Below, in pieces: positions 27,585 through 36,512 of a stretch of 64,000 nt of DNA. A model generated the notes under the pieces. That model worked only from the letters and a program-made list of their open reading frames with translations, ran no database searches and had not been told where the DNA came from. The DNA is taken from positions 310,001-374,000 of the forward strand of contig NZ_JAEQNC010000003.1 of assembly GCF_016722925.1 (NCBI RefSeq), in the 5' to 3' direction. Positions within the stretch are counted from its first letter, which is position 1. The number at the start of each line of letters is the position of its first letter. Made by a program: the position numbers and the translations under genes. Source of the DNA: Phytoamicus setariae (GTDB lineage: Bacteria > Pseudomonadota > Alphaproteobacteria > Rhizobiales > Rhizobiaceae).

Positions 27585-28478
27585 TCAAACGTTCTTGCGG
27601 AACCATGCATGCAGGAAATCGACGAACCGGCGTACCTTGGCTGGAAGATAGCGCCGGTGCGGATAGATCGCATAGATGCCACCGCCATTGGGCATGAACT
27701 CCTCGAGGATCACCACCAGTTCGCCACACTCAGTCCTCGGCTTGGCGACGAAATCCGGAATCAGCGCCACCCCAAGTCCGGCGATGGCCGCACGGGTAGA
27801 AGCAATCGGGGAGTTGACTTCAATCGGCCCGCGGACAGAGACCGACTGGAAGCCTCCACCCGGCGCTTCGAAACGCCAATTGTTGTAGTAACGGCTGTTG
27901 GTATCGACGATGCAGGGAATGAGCGCCAGATCCTGCGGGCTCGTTATAGGGCCGTACTTCTCCAGTAGCGCCGGCGAAACGAAGCAATGCGTGCCGAAAT
28001 CGCAGAGCTTTCGGGCGATCATGCCGGAATCCTCGAGCCGGGTGATGCGGATCGCGACATCGAAGCCTTCTTCGATCAGGTCGACGAAGCGGTCCTCGGC
28101 AATGATCTCCAGCGTGATCTCCGGATGCTCGATGGAAAAATCGATCAGCGAGCGGCCGATATCGGCATCGACGAAACTCCGGGGAACGCTGATCTTGATG
28201 CGGCCCTTGAGATCCTGGGCGCCTTCACGCACCAAATCGGCGAGGTTGTCGATTTCCTTCAGGATCTCCGACGCGGTCCGGTAATAGGTATGGCCGGCCT
28301 CGGTGAGCGAAAACTGCCGCGTGGTGCGATTGAGCAGCAGCGCACCGAGCTCATCCTCGAGTTCCTTGACGTATTTGGAGAGCAGCGCCTTGGAGCGTCC
28401 GAGCTTGCGCGCGGCGGCGGAATAACCCTCCGCATCCACCACATCGATGAAGGCTCGCATACGCGTCAGAGTGTCCAT
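27585..28478 (-). CDS. LysR-family transcriptional regulator
   Basis: A 297-residue LysR regulator. The winged HTH is at residues 1-60 (MRAFIDVVDAEGYSAAARKL, SKYVKELEDELGALLLNRTT) and the effector domain follows (IKISVPRSFVDADIGRSLID). A perfect palindrome TTTTTGGCCAAAAA lies 15-28 bases before its ATG. The divergent neighbour is the leader of ornithine decarboxylase, so that gene could be a target. The downstream Ni/Co pair lies on the same strand 92 bases away, which is a second option. Confidence 0.87.
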   Translation of the reverse strand: MDTLTRMRAFIDVVDAEGYSAAARKLGRSKALLSKYVKELEDELGALLLNRTTRQFSLTEAGHTYYRTASEILKEIDNLADLVREGAQDLKGRIKISVPRSFVDADIGRSLIDFSIEHPEITLEIIAEDRFVDLIEEGFDVAIRITRLEDSGMIARKLCDFGTHCFVSPALLEKYGPITSPQDLALIPCIVDTNSRYYNNWRFEAPGGGFQSVSVRGPIEVNSPIASTRAAIAGLGVALIPDFVAKPRTECGELVVILEEFMPNGGGIYAIYPHRRYLPAKVRRFVDFLHAWFRKNV

Positions 28479-28492
28479 GAATCCCCGTTTTG

Positions 28493-28506
28493 TTTTTGGC
28501 CAAAAA
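28493..28506 (-). promoter_or_regulatory. Palindrome upstream of the LysR gene
   Basis: TTTTTGGCCAAAAA, a perfect 14-bp palindrome 15-28 bases upstream of the lysR start codon. The position suits autoregulation, but it lacks the plain T-N11-A LysR box. Confidence 0.35.
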
Positions 28507-28566
28507 ATGGCGTTGGGTCAGTGTTTTACCATGCGAAAAAAATTTCGATAGAGGGCAAGAAAATTC

Positions 28567-28595
28567 TTGATTATGACGGCGAATATCCCTATCTC
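28567..28595 (+). promoter_or_regulatory. Candidate promoter of the ornithine decarboxylase leader
   Basis: TTGATT (28567-28572) and TATCTC (28590-28595) are separated by 17 bases. Transcription from here would produce a leader of about 460 bases before the ODC start. Confidence 0.4.
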
Positions 28596-28599
28596 CGCT

Positions 28600-29060
28600 C
28601 TTGCCCAAAGTCGCACGTGCCTGTGGGTGTCCGCCGACCCTCTAATTGGTGAGGAATTCGGTACGGTACCTGGACCTAACCGCTCCAGTCGCTACCCCGG
28701 CCTTCCGGGAAATGCGAGGACATCTTGAAGCAACGACGGTGCGGGCCTTTCTGGTGTCTGCCGGCTTTCCAACAGCCGGGGTTACTGAAGAGGCACACCT
28801 TCATTGCCGGAAGTGCGGTTGGGACATCCCTCCAATCCAAGGCAGACAATCTGAACATATGCCGTTTCGCGGCGTTTGTTCTACAGCCATGTGGCATTTC
28901 GTAATGAACCGGGGTCTCCACCGCCTGGTTTCTGAGCGCAATTCGTCACTCGTTTTTGTCCTCCGGAATTTCCGGAGCAATGCCATCTGTCGATGCGGTC
29001 GTTCCGGTTGAGTCCGGTTTCCGCAAACGCAGGATCTATCTCTGGATTTGGAAGGACGAT
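28600..29060 (+). ncRNA. Long leader of ornithine decarboxylase, probable speF RNA region
   Basis: The 587 bases between lysR and the decarboxylase gene contain no convincing gene but several strong hairpins: GGTACGGTACC near 28660, CCCGG/CCGGG near 28696-28709, GCCGGC..GCCGG near 28760-28779, and the palindrome CTCCGGAATTTCCGGAG at 28961-28977. An RNA motif named speF was described upstream of ornithine decarboxylase genes in Alphaproteobacteria, and position and length agree. I could not align it to the covariance model, so exact limits are uncertain. A weak 121-codon open frame (28646-29011) runs through it and could instead hold a regulatory leader peptide. Confidence 0.5.
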
Positions 29061-29065
29061 CTGTC

Positions 29066-30199
29066 ATGACAACCGCACGCATTCGCGATTTTCTTGCCAC
29101 CCGACGACCGGAAGGCCCATGCCTCATCGTCGATCTCGACGTCGTCAAGGACAATTACAAGGCATTCCGTCACGCCCTGCCGGAAAGCCAGATCTATTAT
29201 GCCGTCAAGGCAAACCCGGCTCCGGAGATCCTGAAGCTGCTCGCCGTCATGGGTTCCAACTTCGATTGCGCCTCCGTGGCTGAAATCGAAATGGCGCTTG
29301 CCGCCGGCGCGACCGCATCCCGCATCTCCTATGGCAACACCATCAAGAAAGAGCGCGACGTGGCACGCGCCCATGCGCTCGGCATCAACCTGTTTGCGGT
29401 GGATTGCCACGAGGAAGTGGAAAAGATCGCCCGCTCGGCTCCCGGTGCGCGCGTGTTCTGCCGCGTCCTGACCGATGGCGAAGGCGCCGAATGGCCGCTG
29501 TCGCGCAAGTTCGGCTGCGTACCGCAGATGGCCGTCGACGTGCTGGTCTATGCCCATCAGCTGGGCCTCGATTCCTACGGCGTCTCGTTCCATGTCGGCT
29601 CGCAGATGACCAAGCTCGACGCCTGGGATTCGGCACTTGGCGATGCCAAGCGCGTCTTTACCCAGCTTGCCAAGCAGGGCATCGAGCTTAAGATGGTCAA
29701 TATGGGCGGCGGCTTCCCGACCAAGTACCTCAAGGACATTCCGTCCTCCGAGGCCTATGGCCGCGCGATCTTCGCGGCGCTCAAGAAGCACTTCGGCAAC
29801 CACATTCCGGAAACCATCATCGAGCCGGGTCGCGGCATGGTGGGCAATGCCGGCGCAATCAAGGCCGAAGTCGTGCTCGTGTCGAAGAAGTCGGACAACG
29901 ATGCCCATCGCTGGGTGTTCCTCGACATCGGCAAGTTCGGCGGCCTGGCCGAAACCATGGACGAGGCGATCCGTTATCCGATCCGCACCACCCGTGACGC
30001 GGATGCGATGGAGCCCTGCGTACTGGCCGGTCCGACCTGCGATTCCGCCGATGTGCTCTACGAGAAGAACATGTATCCGCTGCCGGTCTCGCTGACGATC
30101 GGCGACGAGGTTCTGATCGAAGGCACCGGCGCCTACACCACGACCTACTCGGCCGTCGCCTTCAACGGCTTCGAGCCGCTCAAGGCTTACGTGATCTGA
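29066..30199 (+). CDS. Ornithine (lysine) decarboxylase, PLP fold type III
   Basis: A 377-residue eukaryotic-type ornithine/lysine decarboxylase that makes putrescine (or cadaverine) from ornithine (or lysine). The PLP lysine is Lys48 in YYAVKANPAPE, the glycine-rich phosphate loop is NMGGGFPTKY, EPGRGMVGNAG binds the cofactor phosphate, and Cys325 in GPTCDSADVLYEK is the catalytic cysteine. GGAAGGA lies 9 bases before ATG 29066. The long structured leader upstream suggests control by polyamine or ornithine level. It provides the substrate for the homospermidine synthase encoded at 3401-4846. Confidence 0.94.
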   Translation: MTTARIRDFLATRRPEGPCLIVDLDVVKDNYKAFRHALPESQIYYAVKANPAPEILKLLAVMGSNFDCASVAEIEMALAAGATASRISYGNTIKKERDVARAHALGINLFAVDCHEEVEKIARSAPGARVFCRVLTDGEGAEWPLSRKFGCVPQMAVDVLVYAHQLGLDSYGVSFHVGSQMTKLDAWDSALGDAKRVFTQLAKQGIELKMVNMGGGFPTKYLKDIPSSEAYGRAIFAALKKHFGNHIPETIIEPGRGMVGNAGAIKAEVVLVSKKSDNDAHRWVFLDIGKFGGLAETMDEAIRYPIRTTRDADAMEPCVLAGPTCDSADVLYEKNMYPLPVSLTIGDEVLIEGTGAYTTTYSAVAFNGFEPLKAYVI

Positions 30200-30281
30200 C
30201 GGATTTTCCGGCGCAAGCCGGAGAACCAACTCACAATTCCCAATGGGTCCGCTTGAACGGATTTAGGTACGGGAGGCCGAC

Positions 30282-30881
30282 ATGGCCGCTCTCCTTGACT
30301 CTGTGCGCGCATTCTTTGCGCCAAAAAATGACGATGCCTTTCTGATCGACCGGGAGAACCCTTCCGACGTCGTCGCACGCGAGTGCCTGCTCGACCGCGC
30401 GATGGGCGTGGGCCGCAGAAAAAAGTCTTCGGAAGCGCTTCGCCGCAATCGTGTACCAGCCGAAGGGCTGGCCCTGGTCGCCCGCGACACATCCGGCCAC
30501 GTGATCGGCACGGTGCGTCTCTGGCATATTGACGCCGGCATCACGCCTGAAGGCAATGCCGTGCCGGCACTGCTGCTCGGCCCGCTTGCAGTCGACGCCG
30601 ACCATGCCGGCAAAGGCATCGGCGGCGCCCTGATGCGCGCGGCAATCCTCGAGGCTCGCAAGCACGGCCATGGCGCCATCCTGCTGGTCGGCGATGCACC
30701 CTACTACGAGCGCTTCGGCTTCACGACCGAGAAGACCGCCACCCTGGTCATGCCCGGCCCCTCCGCACGCGAACGTTTCCTGGCGCTGGAGCTCAGGGAT
30801 GGCTGGCTTGAAGGTGCTGCCGGCGTGCTCACAGCGTCCGGCGCGAAGATGTTGGAAGCGCCGCTGAAGAAGGCGGCGTAA
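30282..30881 (+). CDS. GNAT-family N-acetyltransferase
   Basis: A 199-residue protein with a GNAT domain. The acetyl-CoA binding motif A is LLLGPLAVDADHAGKGIGGALMRAAI, and motif B is ILLVGDAPYYERFGFTTEKT. GGGAGG precedes the ATG. This sequence type (YhbS-like) frequently follows ornithine decarboxylase in rhizobia, as here with an 82-base gap, so a polyamine or an amino-acid-derived amine is a possible acceptor; that is inference. Confidence 0.82.
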   Translation: MAALLDSVRAFFAPKNDDAFLIDRENPSDVVARECLLDRAMGVGRRKKSSEALRRNRVPAEGLALVARDTSGHVIGTVRLWHIDAGITPEGNAVPALLLGPLAVDADHAGKGIGGALMRAAILEARKHGHGAILLVGDAPYYERFGFTTEKTATLVMPGPSARERFLALELRDGWLEGAAGVLTASGAKMLEAPLKKAA

Positions 30882-31061
30882 GGGCGCCTATGGGATCCAT
30901 TGCGTAAATGCCGTTGGCATTATGTGGAATTTAGTCAGGGTCAGCTCTGCCCATCAGCGGACTTCGTGTCTGATGGTGTGCTACTGCACTGGTCAGCGAC
31001 AAAGCGCTATTCAGCCAGCGCTCTAGACTGGACCTGTAGCGATAACGGTTTTTTCTAGCTA

Positions 31062-32447
31062 TCAGATTGAAGCCGGCAGGACATCGATCGCTGGCACATC
31101 GATCGCCGCCAACATGGCGTTCCGCCGGGCCAGCGTTTCGCGATATTCTTGGGCCTCGATATCCTTGAAGAATGGGGCGCCAGGCGCAAGGCGCTTGACG
31201 GCGGCCTCGACGTCATCAATCGATGCGCGGAAGAACTCCTTCCGATAGTTCTGAGCGTTGATGCGGGTCTTTTCAAATTCGTTGTGCAACGATCGCTCAA
31301 GCGTCGGCGCGTCATCACTGTAGATGATAGTGTGAGTATCGAATATGAACGGCACGCTGGCGTCTCCGAGCTCCCGAACACGATCAGCAGGATCGAGGCG
31401 CCGCGTCAGACCGATCTTGACCACCTCCTCACCGAAAGAGCCCACGTTCGAAATGATGTAGACGTAACCGGACCGAGTTTTTTCAGCCATCGCCTGGGCG
31501 CGCTCAACCTTTGCATGGGCATCGGCAAGGTCTCGCTCCAGCATCCGGATCTTCTCGTTGTAAGCCTCCATCTGAGTGCCTGCCGCACGGCTGGCCTCGG
31601 TCTTGGCCTTTTCCAGCAACCGTTTATACTTGTCTTCTTCCTCCTCAGCGCGCTCCATGTCCCGAATGAACTTTTGCTCCTCCCTCGCAGCGCGCGCCAT
31701 TTCTGCCCGCTCCTCGCGCTCGGCTTTGAGCTTCTCCCGGTATTCGTGGGTGAGGAAGAGCTCTTGGAGCTTCAACTTCAGATAGTTGTCGGTGATGATA
31801 ACTTCATTTGTTGCGTTGAGATTGTCGATCTGTTGCCGAGCGGTGACTATACGCTTTTCCATCGCGTTAGCATTGTTCCATCGCACGTTCGCTACCGCCG
31901 CGTCACACTCGTTGTTGAAAGCGCGCAAAGTGAGCTTTACATTGCGATTGGTGAAAGTCTGCCCCTTGGCTTTACTACCACTGACAGTCCATTCCGTTTT
32001 GCAGACCGCGGCTGTTTTGTTGGTAATCAAGCGCTTTTGAGCATCTCGAACGCTCGCGATGGCGTTTTTGTACTGCTCACTGTCGGAGTAGTCGAAATGC
32101 GGTTCGTACAAACCCATTTCCGCGAAGGCGATCTTCTCATCAAAGACAGCAACCTCTTTTGCCAAGCGATTGTAGACCGTCATCTTCTCAGCATATGATG
32201 CCCGCAGCTTCTCGATCTCAGTTTCTTTGGTGCTAACAACCTCCTGCAGCCGTTTGACCTCCGCCTCTTGGTCGGTAATCGGCTTAAAGCGTTCTTCCAG
32301 GGCATTGGCCCTTGCAGATTGGTCTTGGAGTTGGACTTCGCCTAGCCTGCGTGCAGACCGCTGATGGAAAGCAAGCGCCGTGGCTACGATAGCCCACAAC
32401 GGCACGCCCAAAACCAAGATGAACGCAACAACCTGACCCGTGGTCAT
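31062..32447 (-). CDS. Membrane-anchored DUF4041 / GIY-YIG (T5orf172) nuclease, SNIPE-like phage defence
   Basis: A 461-residue protein with four parts. An N-terminal membrane helix at about residues 5-27 (VVAFILVLGVPLWAIVATAL) precedes a coiled coil at about 33-100. A DUF4041 domain follows at about 100-245 (GLYEPHFDYSDSEQYKNAI, NKTAAVCKTEWTVSGSKAKG, RAFNNECDAAVANVRWNN). After a second, charged coiled coil comes a GIY-YIG-like T5orf172 domain at 327-410, with Gly327-Tyr-Val-Tyr, Lys344-Ile-Gly, Arg349/Arg350, Glu384 and KEFFRAS. This is the architecture of SNIPE, an inner-membrane nuclease reported to cut phage DNA during injection. ATG 32447 has GAGGG upstream; the longer frame to 32504 lacks support. 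By eye the gene is less GC-rich than its neighbours, stands alone and has unconserved flanks, consistent with recent acquisition. Phage protection by this copy is inferred. Confidence 0.85.
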   Translation of the reverse strand: MTTGQVVAFILVLGVPLWAIVATALAFHQRSARRLGEVQLQDQSARANALEERFKPITDQEAEVKRLQEVVSTKETEIEKLRASYAEKMTVYNRLAKEVAVFDEKIAFAEMGLYEPHFDYSDSEQYKNAIASVRDAQKRLITNKTAAVCKTEWTVSGSKAKGQTFTNRNVKLTLRAFNNECDAAVANVRWNNANAMEKRIVTARQQIDNLNATNEVIITDNYLKLKLQELFLTHEYREKLKAEREERAEMARAAREEQKFIRDMERAEEEEDKYKRLLEKAKTEASRAAGTQMEAYNEKIRMLERDLADAHAKVERAQAMAEKTRSGYVYIISNVGSFGEEVVKIGLTRRLDPADRVRELGDASVPFIFDTHTIIYSDDAPTLERSLHNEFEKTRINAQNYRKEFFRASIDDVEAAVKRLAPGAPFFKDIEAQEYRETLARRNAMLAAIDVPAIDVLPASI

Positions 32448-32647
32448 AGATTTCCCTCGATAGATCCCCAAAGTCGAGAGTATCGTATATGGTGTCTTTT
32501 GCAAGTATGCGACCGATGGGAGAAACGGCTATAAAGATCAAAGCAAGATGTCAGCTAGAGCCAAAAGCCGACGCTAGGTACCTGCTCCAGAATCCCGGAG
32601 ATCCCCTCTCGCTCGTGGACAACGGCCGAAAGTCGATCTTTACGAAA

Positions 32648-33490
32648 TCAGAACGTCGGTGGCGTGTTGATCCAGATCAGCACCGTCTCGCCGGCAAAGC
32701 TGTTGCGCCAGGAATGTGGCCGCTTGCTCTCGAAGTAGAATGAATCCCCCACACCAAGCTCGAAGAACTGATCGCCATCGAGGATAATCTCGATGGCGCC
32801 CGCCAAAACATGGAGGAACTCCTCGCCTTCATGCTGGTAGGCGCCTTCGCTCGATGCACCCGGCGCCAGCACGAAGCGGTGGCACTCCATCTGGTTCTTG
32901 CCCTCGGAGAGAATTTGCACGGCCACACCCGAGGAGGTCGCCGGCCAATTGGACCATGCGCCGTTGCGGATCAGCGACTCGCCTGCATGCCGATCCTCCT
33001 GACCGCTGAGCACGGCGAGCGTCGTGCCGAAAGAGGCGACGAGTTCGTGCAGCGCCTTGAACGACAAGCCTTGCGAGGTGCGCTCAAAAGTCGAGAGCAT
33101 CGAGACGGGAATGCCGGTCTCAAGCGAAACCTTCTCCAGCGTCTTGCCGGCCTCACGACGCAGGTAGCGAAGCTTGCGACCAATATCGGAATTGGGCTGC
33201 GATTTTGCGCGTGGCTTCGTCTGCGCACGGCGCGGCTGTTCCCGGCCAAGGCCCTCGCGAATGGCCGCTGGGTTCAACCCCTTGCCATTCCGCAACCAGC
33301 TGATTTCCTTGAGCTGTTCGATATGACTCTGTTCGTAGAGTCGCTGGCCGGACTCCGTCCGGACCGGCTCGATCAGACCCTGGCTTTCCCACAGCCGGAG
33401 CGTCGAGGCCGACACGCCGGCCATCCGGGCTGCCTCTGCGATCTTGAATCTGATCGGACCTTTCATCTCAGCGTCATGGCCGGAATGCAT
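32648..33490 (-). CDS. MerR + XRE + cupin transcriptional regulator
   Basis: A 280-residue regulator with three modules. A MerR-type HTH occupies residues 13-75 (FKIAEAARMAGVSASTLRLW, LIEPVRTESGQRLYEQSHIE). An XRE-type HTH is at about 100-160 (GRKLRYLRREAGKTLEKVSL, GIPVSMLSTFERTSQGLSFK). A C-terminal cupin domain lies at about 205-275 (HEGEEFLHVLAGAIEIILDG, LGVGDSFYFESKRPHSWRN). XRE plus cupin is the architecture of PuuR, the repressor of putrescine catabolism; the added MerR domain is unusual. It is divergent from gabT-gabD, 152 bases apart, and is their obvious candidate regulator. A first ATG at 33490 or Met9 are both possible starts. Confidence 0.85.
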   Translation of the reverse strand: MHSGHDAEMKGPIRFKIAEAARMAGVSASTLRLWESQGLIEPVRTESGQRLYEQSHIEQLKEISWLRNGKGLNPAAIREGLGREQPRRAQTKPRAKSQPNSDIGRKLRYLRREAGKTLEKVSLETGIPVSMLSTFERTSQGLSFKALHELVASFGTTLAVLSGQEDRHAGESLIRNGAWSNWPATSSGVAVQILSEGKNQMECHRFVLAPGASSEGAYQHEGEEFLHVLAGAIEIILDGDQFFELGVGDSFYFESKRPHSWRNSFAGETVLIWINTPPTF

Positions 33491-33642
33491 GCTTCACCAA
33501 AGTCTCGATAATTTTGCGGTTGGCCCATATTGCAACTCTACAGAAAAAATGCAAAAAATATTTTCAACGACCGATCCGTACCGCTCAGATCGAGTGGGGC
33601 GGGGAGGTCTCACGTTGCCAAACAAACACGATGGGGAGTTCC

Positions 33643-34923
33643 ATGCAGAATACTGAGCTAGCGACCAGACGCACCGACGCAATTTCGCGCGGCGTTGGCG
33701 TCACCACCCAGGTCTATGCCGACAAGGCACTGAATGCCGAAATCTGGGATGTCGAGGGCCGTCGCTATATCGATTTTGCCGCCGGCATCGCCGTCGTCAA
33801 CACCGGTCATCGCCACCCCAAGGTCATCGCGGCCGTCAAGGACCAGCTGGACCACTTCACGCACACCTGCCATCAGGTGGTGCCCTATGAAAACTATGTC
33901 CGTCTTGCCGAACGCCTGAACAACGCCGTTCCGGGCAACTTCAAGAAGAAGACGATCTTCGTGACGACCGGTGCCGAAGCCGTCGAGAACGCCGTCAAGA
34001 TCGCGCGTGCCGCCACCAACCGTTCCGCGATCATCGCCTTTACCGGCGCTTTCCACGGCCGTACCTTCATGGGCATGACGCTGACCGGCAAGGTCGTTCC
34101 CTACAAGACCGGCTTCGGCGCGATGATGCCCGACGTCTTCCACGTGCCGTTCCCGGTTGAATTGCATGGCCAGACCATGGAAGATTCGCTCGCCGTGCTC
34201 GACAAGCTGTTCAAGGCCGATGTCGACCCGAACCGCGTCGCCGCGTTCATCGTCGAGCCGGTGCAGGGCGAAGGCGGCTTCTACGAAGTGCCGCGCGCCT
34301 TCATGGCCAAGCTGCGCGAGATCGCCGACAAGCATGGCATCCTGCTGATTGCCGACGAAGTGCAGACCGGCTTTTCGCGTACCGGCAAGCTGTTTGCCAT
34401 GGAACACTACGGTGTCGTTGCCGACATCACTACCATGGCCAAGGGCCTCGGCGGTGGCTTCCCGATTGCAGCCGTCACCGGCCGCGCTGAAATCATGGAC
34501 GCACCAGGCCCTGGTGGCCTCGGCGGCACCTATGGCGGCAATCCGATCGGCGTTGCTGCCGGCAACGCCGTTCTCGACGTGATCGAGGAAGAAGGCCTCA
34601 ATGAGCGCGCGACTGCCCTCGGCAATCGCCTGAAGCAGCGCCTGCAGTCACTGATCGAAGCCGTGCCGCAGATCGCCGATATCCGCGGCCTGGGCTTCAT
34701 GAACGCCGTCGAATTCAACATCCCGGGCTCCAAGACCCCGAATGCCGATTTCACCAACAAAATTCGTGAAAAGGCGCTCGCCAAGGGCCTGATCCTGCTG
34801 ACCTGCGGCGTCTATGGCAACGTTATCCGGTTCCTCGCCCCGATCACCATCGAAGACAAGGTGTTCGGCGAGGCGATGGACATTCTCGAGGAAACGCTGC
34901 GCGAATGCGCTGCGGAGGCTTGA
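33643..34923 (+). CDS. gabT: 4-aminobutyrate aminotransferase
   Basis: A 426-residue class III PLP aminotransferase converting GABA and 2-oxoglutarate to succinate semialdehyde and glutamate. Signatures: TGAEAVENAVKIARAAT, GAFHGRTFMGMTLTGK, LIADEVQTGFSRTGKLFA and the PLP lysine Lys267 in TTMAKGLGGGFP. GGGGAG lies 5 bases before ATG 33643; the open frame extends to 33514 without support. The gabD gene follows 3 bases after the stop, so the two form a coupled operon for GABA and polyamine breakdown. Confidence 0.95.
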   Translation: MQNTELATRRTDAISRGVGVTTQVYADKALNAEIWDVEGRRYIDFAAGIAVVNTGHRHPKVIAAVKDQLDHFTHTCHQVVPYENYVRLAERLNNAVPGNFKKKTIFVTTGAEAVENAVKIARAATNRSAIIAFTGAFHGRTFMGMTLTGKVVPYKTGFGAMMPDVFHVPFPVELHGQTMEDSLAVLDKLFKADVDPNRVAAFIVEPVQGEGGFYEVPRAFMAKLREIADKHGILLIADEVQTGFSRTGKLFAMEHYGVVADITTMAKGLGGGFPIAAVTGRAEIMDAPGPGGLGGTYGGNPIGVAAGNAVLDVIEEEGLNERATALGNRLKQRLQSLIEAVPQIADIRGLGFMNAVEFNIPGSKTPNADFTNKIREKALAKGLILLTCGVYGNVIRFLAPITIEDKVFGEAMDILEETLRECAAEA

Positions 34924-34926
34924 TTC

Positions 34927-36405
34927 ATGACGATTTCTGAAAAACTCCTCTCCAAGCTCAAAGACCCGTCGCTTGCCGTCGACAAGGCGCTGGTCGCCGG
35001 CGAATGGCTGGCGGCAAGCGACAGCGGCAAGACCTTCGACGTCACCAACCCGTCCAACGGCGAAGTCATCGCCACATTGCCAGACATGAACCGGGCGGAA
35101 GCCGCCCGCGCCATCGATGCCGCTTACGCGGCGCAGAAGGCTTGGGCCAAGAAGACGGGCAAGGAGCGCGCAGCCGTGCTGCGCAAGCTCTTTGACCTGA
35201 TGGTCGCCAATGCCGACGATCTGGCAGCAATCCTGACCATGGAAATGGGTAAGCCGCTGGCCGAGGCCCGGGGCGAAGTCCTCTATGGCGCCTCCTATGT
35301 CGAATGGTTCGGCGAGGAAGCCAAGCGCGTCTATGGCGACACGATCCCGGGTCATCAGGGCGACAAGCGCATCATCGTCATCAAGCAGCCGGTCGGCGTT
35401 GTCGCGGCAATCACGCCGTGGAACTTCCCCAACGCCATGCTGGCCCGCAAGATGGCCCCGGCCATCGCTGCCGGTTGCGCGATGATCTCCAAGCCTGCCG
35501 CCGAAACTCCGCTTTCGGCGCTGTCGCTGGCATTGCTGGCCGAGCGTGCCGGCGTGCCGGCCGGTATCTTCAGCGTCGTGACGTCGAAGGATTCGCCGTC
35601 CATCGGCAAGGAGTTCACCGAAAACGAAAAGGTCCGCAAGCTGACTTTCACCGGATCCACCGAAGTCGGCCGGATCCTGATGCGTCAGGGTGCGGACCAG
35701 ATCATGAAGCTCGGCCTCGAGCTTGGCGGCAACGCGCCGTTCATCGTGTTCGACGATGCCGATCTCGATGCGGCCGTCGAAGGCGCGATGATCTCCAAGT
35801 ATCGCAACAACGGCCAGACCTGCGTCTGCGCCAACCGCCTTTACGTGCAGGCCGGCGTTTATGACGCCTTTGCCAAGAAGCTCGCAGAGAAGGTCGGGGC
35901 GATGAAGGTAGGCGACGGCTTCGAAGCCGGCGTCAATGCCGGACCGCTGATCGACAAGAAGGCACTCGCCAAGGTGCAGGAGCACATCAGCGATGCAGTC
36001 TCCAAGGGTGCTACCGTCGCGCTTGGTGGCAACGTCTCAAACATGGGCGGCTTGTTCTTCCAGCCGACCGTATTGACCGGCGTCACCACCGAAATGAAGG
36101 TCGCCCGTGAGGAAACCTTCGGGCCGGTTGCGCCGCTGTTCAAGTTCGAGACCGAGGAAGAAGTCATCGAACTGGCCAACAACACCGAGTTCGGCCTTGC
36201 CTCCTATTTCTTCTCCAAGGACGTTTCCAAGATCTTCCGCGTCGCGGAAGCACTGGAATACGGAATGGTCGGCATCAATACCGGCCTGATCTCGACGGAA
36301 GTGGCACCGTTCGGCGGTATCAAGCAGTCGGGCCAGGGCCGTGAAGGTTCGAAATACGGCCTCGATGACTATACCGAGATGAAGTATCTCTGCCTGAGCA
36401 TCTGA
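34927..36405 (+). CDS. gabD: Succinate-semialdehyde dehydrogenase (NAD(P)+)
   Basis: A 492-residue aldehyde dehydrogenase of the GabD group that oxidises succinate semialdehyde to succinate. The catalytic Cys299 lies in [11 protein letters not shown], the general base Glu265 in [11 protein letters not shown], and [10 protein letters not shown] and FTGSTEVGR form the cofactor site. It starts 3 bases after gabT, and a strong terminator follows at 36431-36456. Confidence 0.95.
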   Translation: MTISEKLLSKLKDPSLAVDKALVAGEWLAASDSGKTFDVTNPSNGEVIATLPDMNRAEAARAIDAAYAAQKAWAKKTGKERAAVLRKLFDLMVANADDLAAILTMEMGKPLAEARGEVLYGASYVEWFGEEAKRVYGDTIPGHQGDKRIIVIKQPVGVVAAITPWNFPNAMLARKMAPAIAAGCAMISKPAAETPLSALSLALLAERAGVPAGIFSVVTSKDSPSIGKEFTENEKVRKLTFTGSTEVGRILMRQGADQIMKLGLELGGNAPFIVFDDADLDAAVEGAMISKYRNNGQTCVCANRLYVQAGVYDAFAKKLAEKVGAMKVGDGFEAGVNAGPLIDKKALAKVQEHISDAVSKGATVALGGNVSNMGGLFFQPTVLTGVTTEMKVAREETFGPVAPLFKFETEEEVIELANNTEFGLASYFFSKDVSKIFRVAEALEYGMVGINTGLISTEVAPFGGIKQSGQGREGSKYGLDDYTEMKYLCLSI

Positions 36406-36426
36406 GCTGACTGGACAAATCAATGA

Positions 36427-36456
36427 AAAAGGCCGCGGAGCGATCCGCGGCCTTTT
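36427..36456. terminator. Strong bidirectional terminator between gabD and dgoD
   Basis: GGCCGCGGA (36431-36439) and TCCGCGGCC (36444-36452) with a GCGA loop, flanked by AAAAA on the left and TTTT on the right, so it works in both directions. It serves the convergent gabTD and dgoD transcripts. Confidence 0.9.
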
Positions 36457-36512
36457 CTATCCATGAAGGGTCGAACTTTACTGCGCCCGTGAGGCATCGC
36501 TTTCCGTCAAGC

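Noticed and set aside
28646-29011. A 121-codon plus-strand open frame upstream of ornithine decarboxylase
   Set aside because: It begins with TTG, has no good ribosome-binding site and no family resemblance. Not annotated as a gene, but kept as a possible leader peptide within the RNA finding.
30940-32556. GTCAGCT on both sides of the DUF4041 nuclease gene (30940-30946 and 32550-32556) as a target-site duplication
   Set aside because: Seven bases are expected by chance in such flanks, and no inverted ends or transposase accompany them.
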